64,000 nucleotides of DNA. It comes from Larix kaempferi (Eukaryota; Streptophyta; Pinopsida; Pinales; Pinaceae). A program made the position numbers and the translations under genes. The notes under the pieces were generated by a model. It was not told the DNA's origin. It worked only from the letters and a program-made list of their open reading frames with translations, and searched no databases. Location of the stretch: the NCBI GenBank assembly GCA_027924585.1, contig BSBM01000602.1:11469501-11533500 (forward strand), given 5' to 3'. Position 1 is the stretch's first letter. The number at the start of each line of letters is the position of its first letter. Shown here in pieces: positions 36,261 through 49,248 of the stretch.

Positions 36261-37204
36261 AACCCCTAACTCCCAATCTCTCTCTCTCTCCCCCTCTCTC
36301 TAAACCCTCACCAAAAATTTGTCGCTCTCTCTGGAATTCTAATCCCCAATCTCTCTGTATTTCTCTCTCTAAAGCATTAAATCCCAATCTCTCTCTCTCT
36401 CTCTAAAACCGTGACACCTAATCTTTCTCTCTCTCTATAAACCCCTAACCACCAATTTCTCTCTTTCTATCTCTATATCTCTCTCTCGAAACCCATAACC
36501 ACCAATCTCTCTATCTCTCTTTAAACCACTAACCCCCAATATAGCTCTCTTTAAAATCCTAATTCCCAATCTTTGTCTTCCTATATCCCTCTCACTCTAA
36601 ACCTTAAAACCCCAATCTCCCTCTCTCTCACTAAACCCTAACCACCATTCTCTCTCTCTCTCTCTCTAAATCCCTGACAGCCATTCTCTCTATCTCTCTC
36701 TAAATAAATAATCCCACCCCTAACCTACAATATCTCTCTTTATAAAACCCTCTCTCTCTCTCTCAAGCACTAACCACTAATCTCTCTCATTCCATCTCTC
36801 TCTCTCTCTCTCTCTCAAAACCCCTAACCCCTAATATCTATATCTCTCTCCAAACTTGTAACCTACGATCTCTCTCTCTCAAAACCCCTAACACCCAATA
36901 TATCTCTTTCTATTACTCTCTCTCCAAAAACTAAATCATCAATCTCCCTCTTTCTCTCTAAACCCCTGACCAACATTCTCTCTCATCTATCTTTCTCTCT
37001 AAACCCATAACCCCCAATATCTCTATCTCTCTCTAAACAACTAACCCCCAATCTCTCTCTCTCTCAGCACCTAATCCCCAATCTCTCTCTATGTATCTCT
37101 AAACCACTAACACCCAAACTCTCTATCTCTCTCTCTCTTTTTATATCTTCCTCTCTAAACCCTAAACCCCCAATCTACCTCTCTATCTGTAAACCCTGAA
37201 CCAC

Positions 37205-37242
<38 letters not shown>

Positions 37243-37411
37243 AAACACCTAATCACTAGTCTCTCTATCTATCTAAGCAACTAACCCCAAATATATCCCT
37301 CTCCATCTATTTATTTGAGCCCCTAACCCCCAACCTCTCTCTCTCTCTCTCTCTAAATCCTTAAGCCCCAATATCTCTCTCCCTAAACCCCTAACCCTCA
37401 ATCCCTCTCTC
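33559..37411. repeat. CT-rich, telomere-like minisatellite, unit B second block
   Basis: Duplicated copy of the array. From about 33580 it matches the first block from 29081, an offset of about 4.5 kb. It carries the same idiosyncratic variants, for example the CAACCACAAATTTGTC and GCGCTCTATC-type units, so it was copied as a block and not built up de novo. Confidence 0.9.
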
Positions 37412-37785
37412 TGTTAGGAACCCATGTCTTTACTTTGTTAGTAGGATGTTGTTGGACGCATATGCTTTGTAAGTCGTCCCGTAGTAATTGTTGATCAATA
37501 TTTTGTGTTATTGTTGTTGGCGCATATGCTTTGTAAGTTGCCCGTAGTATTGTTGATCCATAGTTTGTAACGGCCCATGGTTTCGACCCATAGTATTGGC
37601 GCCTAGAATTAGTATATAAGTGTGTGTTGAGACCTATGAAGGCACCGTGAAGTTATTGTATTGAGCTTGCTCAAAGGAGGTTGCCCCCTTGAACTGGCCT
37701 GTGATCAATACAAAAGTGATTCTGAGTTCTGTCATTTCTGCTATTTCGCGTATTCTTGTTAATTAATCGTTGCAGGTGCCTCACA
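37412..37785 (+). mobile_element. 374-bp LTR, unit B
   Basis: Same TGTTAGGAACCC start, TATATAAG box and CCTCACA end as the unit A copy, and the same length. It is followed by TGTGGTATCAGAGC, giving the primer binding site at 37788-37799. Confidence 0.85.
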
Positions 37786-38339
37786 TGTGGTATCAGAGCA
37801 CTTTCTTGGGCTTGCTGGGTGAAATTTCTGCCAAATGTTTTTTCGGATCTGTTGCAGGTTCGGATTTGGGAATAATCCCTATCCGCTTAACTGTGGGAAG
37901 TACTTGGGCATAAGCCCTAAAACTCATTGTGAGGAGTACCATAAGAACCCTGAAGTAGCTGGCCCATTGAGAGGACCTGCCGGTGAAAAGGGCAACGACC
38001 CCTACCTGATTGACTAGTTTCCACCCGTGAGGTAAACCAAGAGCTGTCATTTGTGGCAAAGCGGTTATCAGTTTTACCTGAGCCGTGGAGTGAGGGGTAC
38101 TGCCCCAATACGCAAGCCGTCAGACAGCATTGGTGGCCGAGTGAAAACCCTGAACTGTTAGGAAGCCGCACATACCTGGGGTCCATATCTACCTTCAGTT
38201 GAACTATTGTCGATCACTGCTGCGCCGTTTCAGACCCATTTTGCAAGCCGTTCTAGATCCAGCCGTTCGGCGTTGTTCCAGAATCCTTCGAACCGGAGAT
38301 CCCATTCTGCAAGCAGAGCCGTAGCCGCTCCAATCTGTC
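37786..38339 (+). mobile_element. Leader of the 374-bp-LTR element, unit B
   Basis: Starts with the primer binding site 37788-37799. The best open version of the leader frame (37835-38017) contains FGFGNNPYPLNCGKYLG and ends GNDPYLID-stop. No family was recognised. A second stretch near 38050-38200 reads with Trp-rich HWWPSENPELLG before a stop. It ends in poly(A). Confidence 0.55.
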
Positions 38340-38408
38340 AAAAAAAAAAAAAAAAAAAAAAACCCCGAGCCGTAGCCGCTCCAGTCTGAAAAAAAAAAAA
38401 AAAAAAAA
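38340..38408 (+). repeat. Two poly(A) tracts, unit B
   Basis: A23 at 38340-38362 and A20 at 38389-38408, with the GAGCCGTAGCC module between them. Counterpart of 5660-5738. Confidence 0.75.
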
Positions 38409-38415
38409 GCCCTGC

Positions 38416-40455
38416 TCAAATCCTCAAAGTACCTTGTCTTTTGGCCTCCCTAGGAGCCCTGCTCAAATCCTCTGCAACCAGGAGGAAAAGTAATGGGGAC
38501 AATGGACAACCTTGTCTAAGACCTCTCTCTGAGTGAAAGAAGGGGGAGGCCGCCCCATTGATAAGTACAGAGAAAGAAACCGTTGTAATACAACTCATGA
38601 TCCACCTGATAAAACCAATACCAAAACCCAAATGTGTGAGAAGCATACGAATATAAAGCCAACTTACTTTGTCATGGGCCTTGGATAAATCTATTTTGAG
38701 GATAGCTCCTTTAAGCTTCTTTGTTTTGATACCGTGCAATCCTTCTTGGGCTATTCCAAAAACCTCATGGATTTGTCTACCTTCCAAAAAACCAAATTTT
38801 TCTCCTGAAATATGTCTGGAAAAAATACCTTTCAACCTTCTAGCTATGATTTTAGACACAACCTTGTAGACACAATTGCAAAGTGAGATAGGTCTAAAAT
38901 CATTGAGTGAAGAAGGATTGTCATATTTGGGGATCAAAGCAATGAAGGTTGAATTGAAACAGGCCGGAATCCTCCCAGTGAGTCTTGTATCCTCCACCAC
39001 CTGAAGTAGATCCTCCCAAAGAAAATCATACAAAGCCAGGAGAAATTCGATGGACCAACCATCCGGTCTCGGGATCTTGTCTTTTTGGAAGCTGTGTAGG
39101 GATGATTTTAATTCTTCTTCAGAAATATCATCCATCAATGCTCGATTATCATCCTCTTCCACAAAACGAGGAAAGAGTTGTGCCACTCTGATCACCTCCG
39201 CTGCTGTGGCCTGATTAGGAGCCTTAAAGAGTTCCTGAAAATGATCCACCCCCACCCTAGCCATCCCTTCAAATGAAGTTTGTGGCTCACCAGGAGCGTT
39301 ATCCAGGATCGAGATAGTATTCGCACCTACCCTTCCTTTTGTGTAGGCATGAAAGAACTTTGTGTTCTCATCCCCTGCTTCCAACCAAGTCGCTCTGCTC
39401 TTAAGTTGCCAGGTTTCTTCTTTTTCGAGTAGAAGGATGTTTCTCCTTCCTTCCAACCTTACCAAAAGTTCTTTGGACTCCCGAGTTGTCAAGTCTCCTC
39501 CCTCTTCATCATAAATCTTGGAAAGATCCTCCTCAATTAGTTTAAGTTCTCTGTCCTCTCTGATTCTCTTAACATGTGCCCAGTCTTTAATAGGGCCTTT
39601 AACCCTCTTTAAATTTGTAGCAAACTGAAAGGAGGTTGAGATATTAGCCCTAGGATAGAAAGGTACCCACAGGGAATGTACCAAGGTAAAGAAGGAAACA
39701 TCTTTCAACTAGGTTTTATTAAACTTTAGAGGACCAAGAGGTTTGGGAGGTCCAGGACGAAGTTCAATAAAAATAGGAAAGTGGTCAGAGGCTCCCCCCG
39801 ATCCCACCCATTGTCTCAAGAGAAAGAATTTGTCCACCAAGTGTTCCGATACTAAGAACCGGTCCAACCTCTTTGCCATCTTGCTATCGCTAGCTTGATT
39901 GTTTCTCCAAGTAGGTTTGAGTTTTAAGGGCTCAATGTCAATCAAGTTTTTATCAGCTAGTCTCTGAGAGAAAAAACCGGCCAAAGGATCATGCCGAGCC
40001 CTAGGCCCCCAAACTTCCCATTGACCCAATGAAAAGTTCAAATCACCACCCAATAGTATAGATTCCCCCCGGAGAAGAGAATTGTTGAGTAGCACATCCC
40101 AGAAGGGGACACGACTTAGATAAGGTCCATAAACATTAACCAAAGTAAGGACTTCCCCTAAGTCCAAATTAGAGAACGACAATCCAAGAATAGAATCCAT
40201 CCCCCAAATGTTGTGAATTTTAACAGACCTGTCGTTCCAGCCAATAGCCAGGCCTCCAAAATGACCACGAACATCCAAATTTTCAAATGACCATCCACAG
40301 AACCAAATCTCCAATCTCGCCTTCACCATCTCCCCATCGCCCATAGTTTCTTGTGGTAAAATGATGTCCGGGCAATCTAAAGAGACCACCCTCCCGAGTG
40401 CTGATCTTTTATGGGGCCCAACCAAACCTCGACAATTGAAGGACATAATTTTCAT
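38416..40455 (-). pseudogene. LINE ORF2: endonuclease plus truncated RT, unit B
   Basis: Endonuclease with SFNCRGL, QET, GGDLN and SDHFPI. A shared TAG at 39709-39711 follows FNKT. The rest (38416-39708, 430 codons) is open through RT motifs A (KIDLSKAHDKV) and B (GLRQGCPLSPLLF), then is cut before the ADD box. This is the better-preserved copy because it lacks unit A's extra TAG. Confidence 0.9.
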
Positions 40456-41582
40456 CAGTGACCCTTCTTCTGAGTTCGCACTACTCTAAGCGCCCGATCA
40501 ATAGTCTGTTGTTTTCCTTCCAAAAGATCCAATCTAGCTTTGGATTGTGCCTTGGAGATAAAATACCTCCTCCCCCTACCTTTAGATGGCATAAATTTCC
40601 CAATTCCCAAACCCCTAGAGGCTTGTTTGGTGGCAGAGCATAGGAAGTATCCAGAATCAGTGGATTCAGGAGGGGAAGATGGGGAAGCTTCCTCCCGAAA
40701 GGTCGGGTCAGGGTCTGGATTCAGGCAGGGAGAAACCTCCTCCAGGGAGGCAGGAGGGGATTCGATGAGAAGTTTAGTACCCACATCAGATTGGGGGGTG
40801 ATATTCATATTTTTGAGGGTCTCAACCCAATCCATCCCAGCAAGTGAAACATTATTCATATCAATTTTAATAGAAGGAGAAATGGAGGGAGGTGTAGTAC
40901 CCACAAACTGTATCCCCTGAGTGTGCAGTAGCTCAGTTGGTCCGACAAAGTACTCCTCAATAGGAGCAGGAAGCTACTCATCCTCCGAAGTAGGATCACG
41001 CACCTACTCCCTTCCAGTATCCTCCTGTACCAACAGAGAATGGGTTGGCGAAGTAGTTCCAGCTGGTGCAGTTTTTTCAATCCCATCCGACCATTTGTGG
41101 CGACCACCATTCCTAGTCCTGAGGGGAAGTTTGCATTCTGCCACTGGGTGTCCATAAGCGTGACATCTCCTGCATCTAAAAGGGACATATTCATAGTCCA
41201 AATTTTGTACAAAGGTATATGGGCCCCAACTAAGCTTCATATCTTCCACAAGTCCTTCTCTGACATTCAGACTAACCAAGATCCTTGCAACCTTCTTTTG
41301 TTTTGTATAGTGAGAAGAGTAATCCCCTTCCAGGTAGGTACCAAGAATGTTCCCAATACCTCTAAAGTGTCGTTCAGACCAGTAGTGTAAAGGAATCCCT
41401 GGGAGGCGAACCCAAAATGGTACAATGTCCAAGCGTTCCCTGATAGCATTGAACATCGGGTGCCAGGGCTTAAGTAAAACAGGGCAATGATCCCAACTCC
41501 AGTTCCGATTTAGTACCCAAAGAGCATGTTCAATCGAGAGGAAGTTAAATGCAAACCAATTTAAACACAATGCTACAAACAT
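40455..41582 (-). pseudogene. LINE ORF1, interrupted, unit B
   Basis: DUF4283-like region with FWVRLPGIPLHYW (closer to the family than unit A's FWFRL) and zinc knuckle CRRCHAYGHPVAEC. In-frame TAG at 41004-41006 is shared with unit A. A second TAG at 40974-40976 is private to unit B, where unit A keeps CAG. The terminal TGA overlaps the ORF2 ATG at 40455. Confidence 0.85.
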
Positions 41583-41635
41583 GCAATTATTTCATCATTG
41601 ACATGCTCCTTTAAGAAGCAACTTTTCTACAAACT

Positions 41636-41797
41636 ATGAGTTTATATCTGCCTTACAAACAAAAGGAGAAAAATATAGTTCACAGGAAGGTAAGCAATTT
41701 CATATTGATCATTGATGACCCGGTTATATTTTTTGATGGTGCAGCCTCCATGGGACAATGTGCAGTTGGGGGAACAATCATCCTGAACCAAAATCAC
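41636..41797 (+). pseudogene. RNase H-like fragment, plus strand, unit B
   Basis: Counterpart of 8966-9127, reading VIFFDGAASMGQCAVGG. The fragment has the same limits and lies in the same orientation opposite to the LINE. Confidence 0.45.
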
Positions 41798-44075
41798 TGT
41801 AACATCTCGATAATTTCGTAAAAATTTAAAATTTTTAAAACAGCATTAAATGTTATCATTTCTATTGCGGAAGTAATAAATGGTTAAGAAGGTAGCAATG
41901 ATTAGTTAAAACATTAAGCAAAGACAAACTAATTAATGAATATTTTTAGCTAAAGACATTTAAATATTGTGACACGTCATAATTCTTTTAACATACTTAC
42001 GACACTGAAAAGTTTTGTGTTAACTGTAATTCCTAAGTAATGAGATCAGTGGTTCTAAATGTGATTATAAGTTGTGCACTGTTTGTACTAAAGTGAAATT
42101 TTGAAGGAGTGCTGACAGTTTGCTTCTTTGATGTCAAAGGGGTCCTGCGAGGTACCTTGGGGTTTACTTAGCTATGTTTAGCTAAGGCATTTGAATTCTA
42201 TTTTCCTATGTGCAGAAAAACAGGTAAGAATTCCTACAACAGCAAGAATTTAGAGTACAAGATTCTTTCAAGAGTAACGTCATTTTATTGTGATAATTTC
42301 TAAGTATTTCTATGCAAAACAAGTTTGCTGGAGGTATGGATATTTTGGTTCCTATTCTTATTTTCAAGATGGCTTACAACATTCCAAAGTACTGAAATCA
42401 CATCGTCAAATGTGTTTATATTGCTATTATTGTAAATATCAAAACAGTGTTACAATTGTCCATATATAATTCTATTTGAAATCTCGAGGAAATAGTGTTT
42501 ATACTAAATCAAATGAAACTATCAAAATATATTTTTGTATCAACAAGTCTGTAGAATATTCCTAAGTCTCATATTTATCAATGATTTAAAAATGCATGGC
42601 TAAAGCATGAAACCAAATAGACTTTTCCCTAAGGTCTAAACACCTACTATAGAGATGATATAATGTGCCATATGGTAATTATGCAAATATATATTCAAAC
42701 ATTGTGTATATTAACTATTATTATGTTACTATTGGATTTCAATACAATATCACGATGTATTCACTAAAATGGAAATGCAATGTGACATAAAAACTATGCA
42801 TTCATACATAATATGAAACAAGTATTCAATCCTTCAGAACTATATTGATTGAGCATTGATGTGATGATATTGACATATACTACTAATGTTACGATGCCTA
42901 TACAAACTTTGATAACACAAATATGAAATGTAAACTATAGTCTAACACTGTAATGATTTGATCGTGATAGGGTATTTAAATTTGGTACTTAGCAAGGCTT
43001 CCAACTGTCGGTATCAACCTAAGCATTAACGTCATTTTACTGCAGGGTGAGGTGGAGGCTCAGTTGGATGGTTTCCACGTGATGGAAAATACAATGTGTA
43101 CACCATGCTGAGTTGTGCTATGTAATAGCCATTGATTTGTCGAGTTGGCAACATGTTAGATGAATCAAATTAATGCAGTATTGATTGCAATAGTATGCTC
43201 GGATATCATCATGCGTTGTTGGAAAACAGTCTACCGTTGATCTCTGAAAGATCTAGGGCTTTGGAGAAACCCTAGTCTTTTTTTGGTAAGTAGCACGAAA
43301 GTGCTTCTTAGCATTCATTTCGAGTTTTCGTGGTAAGGCTTGGAGAGCCGACCGTATTGCAACAATGTAGGGTTTTGGCGTTTACTGTTACGAGGTCTCC
43401 TCCCTTGGTCTCGTCGAACCTACGACCTGTGAGAGAATGTTTAAAAGTCTCAGGCTTTCAGTCTTTGTGAGAAAAGAGTAATGACACAGTCAATGTGACT
43501 GTGGAAATGTTCCGTTGATAGTTTGGTTTAGTGAATTTGTTTGAAGCTCGTTTCTCTAAGCATTTACAGTGGTTCCAAGAATTGAATCCTATTGATACTA
43601 CAACTATGAACAGTCTCCGTCGTTTTGCTGGTGTGGAAAGACTCAAGCCAAGAACACTCAAGTGAGGTAAGTTTTTGTTGATAGTAAAAGTAACACTGTA
43701 ATATTGAAGTTCTTGCTGCGTTTCTCAAGTTTTAACCTATCAAAATGTAACTGGCAGGTTAAGTTCGTTGAAGGGTTGCTATGTTCAAACTCGGGTTGAG
43801 GATGCTGCAACACCCTTCTGGTAAGCCTTGGTGGTTCATATAAAAACCCTCGTAGGTACCTTTGGCATGGTGAAAAAAAAATGACGAGAGTTGAAAAGTA
43901 ATCCTTAACTGGAGTGATGGCCGTCTTTAAGTTTTTGTTTGAACAAAGTTGTAAAGAGGATAAGTCTTCGGTTTTGATGTTGATAACAACTCAGTGATGA
44001 GTTAGGTTTGTAGGCAAAGATAATGTATAAGTTTAGTTTTTGCTTTGTTTTAACGAGGCTTCAAGTCTGTGTTGT
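41798..44075. other. Unassigned AT-rich segment, unit B
   Basis: Counterpart of 9128-11326. Starts TGTAACATCTCGATAATTTC. It keeps 79 bp (43268-43346) that unit A lost between two TGGAGA hexamers. The exon-like stretch ending in a GGTAAG donor is present near 43570-43665. Confidence 0.4.
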
Positions 44076-47000
44076 TGTCACAAACCCAAATTTCTCGGTT
44101 AGTAAAAATGTGAATTTTTACTGAAAAACTTTTCCTAACAACCACTAAATCGGACAATATTTCCATGTTCATTGTTAATTAACTCATTGGATCCTTCAGT
44201 CTTATTATTTTCGTACTGGCATTAATATGACGAAGAAGAATAAACATACGACCAATATGGAAGTGCACCTACTATCAATAATAAATGAATAGTTCCATTT
44301 ATAAACTTACTTACTTATGCCACAATTTATACAATAATGATCATTCAACATGTTAAAACAACATGTCATGATTTGTTCTAGTCCTCTGGTTAATGATATG
44401 TATATGGAAATATTACTTGTAACTCAGATTTAACCAACAATTTCCCAACAAACTGATCAATATATAAGAAAAATACTTAATCTAACCTATAGTACCATCA
44501 AGAATTCATTTGCCATTGTAGACCAAACATAAGAGGTCAAAATAATATTGATACAAGTCAACACAATATTGAATAATGCACAATTAAGGGACCATTAAAA
44601 GAAATGTTTTAATGCGATAACTAATGATAATTAAAAGATATATTCATAACAAAACTTATGTACTTCACTTTTTCTTTAACTAATGATGCATGGTCTCGAT
44701 CATATCTTTTCAATAACACCATTATACGAATTAGCCCAAAAGCTTGCATTAGTGCCATCTCTACATTGAACCATTCCCTAAAACTCTTGCTCATTAAAAG
44801 AATAATACAATTACCAGAAGGAAACGAAATATACAGAACACAACTAATAAGCACAACATTTATGAACTCATGAGCATCCAAGAAGGTGTACACAACCAAG
44901 GAACATATAAAGGAGACACCAAAATACCGTGGTTCACCCCCAACTTGGGCTACGTCCACAAAACCTGTCAATTTATTATTCATCAAATCAAATCGAAAGG
45001 TACAAAAATTGCAACACTGATGTTGTTTTCCTCTAACTTGAATCTCCCTTCAAAGCTAGAAATTATCATGTTTACCTTATAGTAATATATCATCTAATTA
45101 TATCTTTACTTGGATTAATAATAAATACCCTTTTTTACATCATTCGTTGTAATGACTAAGTATTATCATACTTATAATGAATTCTAGTTTGCCTATATTT
45201 ATAAAGTAATTGCATAACCTTCTTAATATGAAATAAGATATCTTTTCAACTTTATATATATAAAATATTTGCATAACTTTTTATTATGAAATAACATATC
45301 TTATCATCGTATATATATGTAAAACAAAGTCTAGTAAATGGATAAAAGGTCATAATGTAAAGGACTTATACATATGCGTATCTCTGGCATATCTATATAT
45401 GTATAGTCTTTAAAAGATTGAGAATATTTTATCATGAAATAATATTGATCTAAATGTATAGATATGTTTTTATATAAGTTGAGGTCCTAACTTAGGATCT
45501 AAAACATTTAGCCTATAACCAAAAAGACATGCGATGATCCTGTTTAAGTGTAATAACTCAAATTTATAAAGAAGGTAACTTCAGAAATGATGGTGTCGGT
45601 TATTAGAAATAAAAAAATATAGATCTAAAAGAAATCTATATGAAGACGTGATGACAAAAAGAAACACGGAAAATGCATTGGAAATGATGATGCGTAAAGG
45701 TAAGGAATTCTTGGTCGCAGTCTTCGCATAAAGGGAGAAACACGATACTACACTATTCAGCCAACATATAAAGAGGGTTCTCAGTTATTTTCAAGTTGCC
45801 AAGGTTGGAATACATTCAGGGATTTTTAACAAACTTAGACAAACTATGAATTAACATATTAATTCAATGCAGGAAAATCGCTATCACTCAAGGTAACTTA
45901 GCAATAAAAGCTATCAGCAGGATTCGTACTTAGGAAGTTGTTCTTCTACGAATTCTAAATAAAGATATGTATAATTGACTGCTTATGATTTAAATGCAGA
46001 TCTATTACAAAAATAAAGAAGAAGCATCAAGCCATAATCTTCTACGATCTCTTGGTGCAAAAGTATGCATATTTATAACAACGTTTTTATGGTGATAAAA
46101 AAAATACAATAGAAACTCAATATACAGATCTTACGATTTTGATGTAGCCTAAAATGCAATGATCCTAAGTGTCTTCATTCAGTATAAGCAAAGTTTTCTC
46201 TATGCTAGCAGATCCAAAACGAAATCCGCACATACCAACATAAATTTATTTAAGCTATCTAAAAACTGTAATATGCATTTTCCAACAGATATCTATCTAA
46301 ATCGTGGCAGTACCAAGATACACCCATACTCTAAGCATATCATAAAAACTTAAGGCAGCAGGAGAAATACCTCAGAGATCTTCCTTGTCTTCTTCTTTCA
46401 ATCATTTTACTACAGAGAGCAGTAAAGAAGCAACCCTACAACTTAAACCAAAATGGACCCCATGCTCTCTCTCCTTCCATGCGTAGCACACTCAGTTTTG
46501 TCAGAAGAACCAGACGGTGAACCTCCCAAACGTATCTATACTCTTTTGACAACCCACGCCTAAACATCAACTTGATTCCCTCAATAGAATTCTTTCTAAA
46601 CTCAGGGTCTTTATTCTCAAGATCGTAGAGGTGAATACGAACTTGATTTCCCTGCTGTCAGAACCGCAGAGCTAGAATTTCATACAATATGAAATTGCAA
46701 AAATACCACTTTGGGGATCGGCTGCTAGCTGTCCCTCTCCCGACTATACAAATCAACAGAGATTTAAATCCCTTTGACAACCCCGTATTAACACGGGTTA
46801 GGACATCAATCACATAAAGAAGCTACTAGAATTCCAATTCGAAGGTGCAGAGGTCGAGCTCCCCGAGCCGTCTCCCCTTACTTACAACGGTCCATAAAAC
46901 TAATGATAGTTCCCTCTCTTCCCTTTCCCTTCGGTCCGCATTACACGAGATCAGTTCTTCATAAGAAGGCTGAGTCCTTTCCCCATAGTGGTGACAAATG

Positions 47001-47307
47001 GTGAAAGCAATTCGACACATGGCTGGCTTAAGATGAGGCAAGAAGGCGGCAACAGGGAGTGTAGGATTTCTACGTTTCTATACTAAGACAGTTGACAGTT
47101 CTAAAAAATATCTTGGAACCAAATGGTGACCCATCTTAGATCCCACACTCCACTAAGGGAGCCAAACTTGCTGAATTTGCACCCTATATTCCTCCACGAG
47201 ATCTTTGACCAAACTTGGTCATAATTACAAAACTTTGTAATTAAAATTTAACATAAAGTATTTTGCCAATAAAATAATAATTTCAGAAATTGGGTAGGTG
47301 ACATAAA
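44076..47307 (-). mobile_element. 3' LTR (about 3.2 kb) of the gypsy chromovirus, unit B
   Basis: Collinear with 11327-14558. The LTR start is mutated here (minus strand TTTATGTCACC instead of TGTATGTCACC). The part from 44150 to 45100 has only about two differences from unit A by eye. Confidence 0.65.
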
Positions 47308-47320
47308 TCCCCCCTTAAGT
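47308..47320 (-). other. Polypurine tract, unit B gypsy
   Basis: The minus strand reads ACTTAAGGGGGGA, identical to unit A, immediately before the LTR. Confidence 0.78.
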
Positions 47321-47343
47321 CTCAACATCGTCCTCGATGTTGG

Positions 47344-48609
47344 TCAATCACTCTCTGAGTGTTCCTGAAACAGAGTTGGGTATGCTGCCTGCATACTACT
47401 CTCCAACTCCTAGGTTGCCTCTTCCGGGCTAAGGTGCTTCCATTGCACCTTCACTTTCTCAATGGTGCGATTCCGGAGCAGAGTTTTCCTCTTTTCGAGG
47501 ATACAGTCCGGTTCCACCTGAAAATCTTTGTCTTGTCCCACCTGTACATCATTCCAGTTTATAACATGAGTAGCATCGTGTACATACATATTTAAAAATG
47601 ATATATGAAAAACATTATGTATTTTTAAATTTGGTGGCAAGGCCAGTTGGTATGCCATTGGTCCAACCTCGGACAATATTTCAAAAGGACCACAATACCT
47701 GGATGCCAACTTGGCACAGCTTCCCAATTTCAATGAACTCTTTTTCGGTCTTACCTTGAGGAACACATGTTCACCAACCTGGAACTCTTTATGAGTCATT
47801 TTTAAATCTGCTTGACTCTTTTGCCTATCCTGGGCAACTTTTAAATTTCCTTGTACCTATTTCACAATTAGTTCTAACTCCTGCAATAATTCAGGTCCTA
47901 AAACAACTCTATTTACTGGGTCATTCCAAGAAACAGGTGTATCACATTTCCTACCATAAATAATTTCAAATGGGCTAAGTCTAAATGATGCATGATAATG
48001 GTTATTATATGCAAATTCTGCTAAGTGTAGGTAGTCTTCCCACTTACCAGGCTGATCCTTAACATATATCCTCAGTAAGTCTTCTAAAACTTGATTCACC
48101 CTTTCTGTCTGTCCATCCATTTGTGGATGAAATGCTGTGCTGAAATTTAAGGTTGTATTCAACCCTTTAAACAAATATCTCCAAAAGTTTCCAGTAAATT
48201 TAGAGTCACGGTCTGAAATTATAACTTTTGGAATACCATTTAGTCGAAAAATCTGTTTCATGAAGATTTCTGCAATGTCAAGAGCCTTATGAGTAGTCTT
48301 CACAGGTATAAAGTGTGTTGCTTTGCTCAGTTTGTCTACTACCACCATGATAGAGTCATTTTGTTTCTGATTTTTGGGTAGTCTATTAATAAAGTCTATG
48401 CTTATCACTTACCATTTCCAACTTGGTATAGGTAATGGATGTAATAATCCGACAGGATGTTGGTGTTCAATTTTAACTTTTTGACAATCCAAAAATTTAG
48501 CTATGTACTCCACTACTTCATCTTTTATTTTGGGCCAATAGTATTCTTTCCTGAGCATAGTAATGGTCTTCTGATAACCTGGATGACCAGAGTAATGGCT
48601 TTTGTGCAT
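47344..48609 (-). pseudogene. Gypsy integrase with chromodomain, unit B
   Basis: Same domain order as unit A. The HHCC region carries Cys-to-Phe (KFLDCQ for KCLDCQ), removing a zinc ligand. Further breaks follow: a stop after PSWKW near 48408 and another near 47857 after LELIVK, so the core is in three pieces. HPQMDGQTERVNQ keeps the usual Gln but has Thr-to-Met. The chromodomain ends in the same TAG (47410-47412), with the remaining tail in register to about 47344. Confidence 0.9.
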
Positions 48610-49248
48610 CTAATTTAAAATCAGAATTTTCATTTCTTGTATGTTAGGTACATACAATCTGTTTTCATATAGCAAAAGTCCATTTTCCTTCAATCTGTAA
48701 TCTGCCATAGAATTTTTAGAACTGTTGTTTGCTGTCTTTTCCTTTAATTTTCTGTATTCTTCATTCGTTTCACTCTTTTCAAGGATCTGCTTTTCTAAAT
48801 CTGTTGAGTAAGTACTGATGGCTGAAATAAAATTCAGTTTTGCTTTACAACTCAATGCATTTGCAACCTTGTTCTCTTTCCCTTTAATATGCTGAATTTC
48901 AAAATCATACTCACTTAAGAAAGTTAACCATCTAGCTTGTCTAGCATTCAGATTTGTCTGATCTAATAAATATTTTCTTCCTATAAGGTGGCGATGCCAC
49001 ATTTTTAAAGCATGAATTACTGCTAATAATTCTAAATCATAAGTAGAGTAATTCTTCTAATGTATTTTTAGCTTTCTTGATTCGTATGCCACTGCATGCC
49101 TTTCTTGTGTTAGGACTCCACCGAGTCCGTCATTACAAGCATCTGTGCAAACTATGAAATCTTTATTAGGATCTGCTATCCTCAGAATAGGTGCTATAGT
49201 CAACAATTCCTTTAACTTCTTAAAACTGTCGAACATTTCTGATCCCAC
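48610..49248 (-). pseudogene. Gypsy RNase H and linker, unit B
   Basis: The N-terminal part is better preserved than in unit A. A frame at 49057-49248 reads [19 protein letters not shown] and on to DFIVCTDACNDGLGGVL and SRKLKIH, then a TAG at 49057-49059. Beyond it, LNARQARWLTFLSEYDFEI and the linker run to a TAG at 48610-48612. The TDH-bearing segment is missing here too. Confidence 0.85.

Larger units (their letters stand above)
38409..41605 (-). mobile_element. LINE fragment, truncated at both ends, unit B
   Basis: Collinear with 5739-8935. The endonuclease part differs from unit A at about 10 of 747 bases by eye. It has the same 5' and 3' truncation points, so the truncations predate the macro-duplication. 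Confidence 0.92.
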
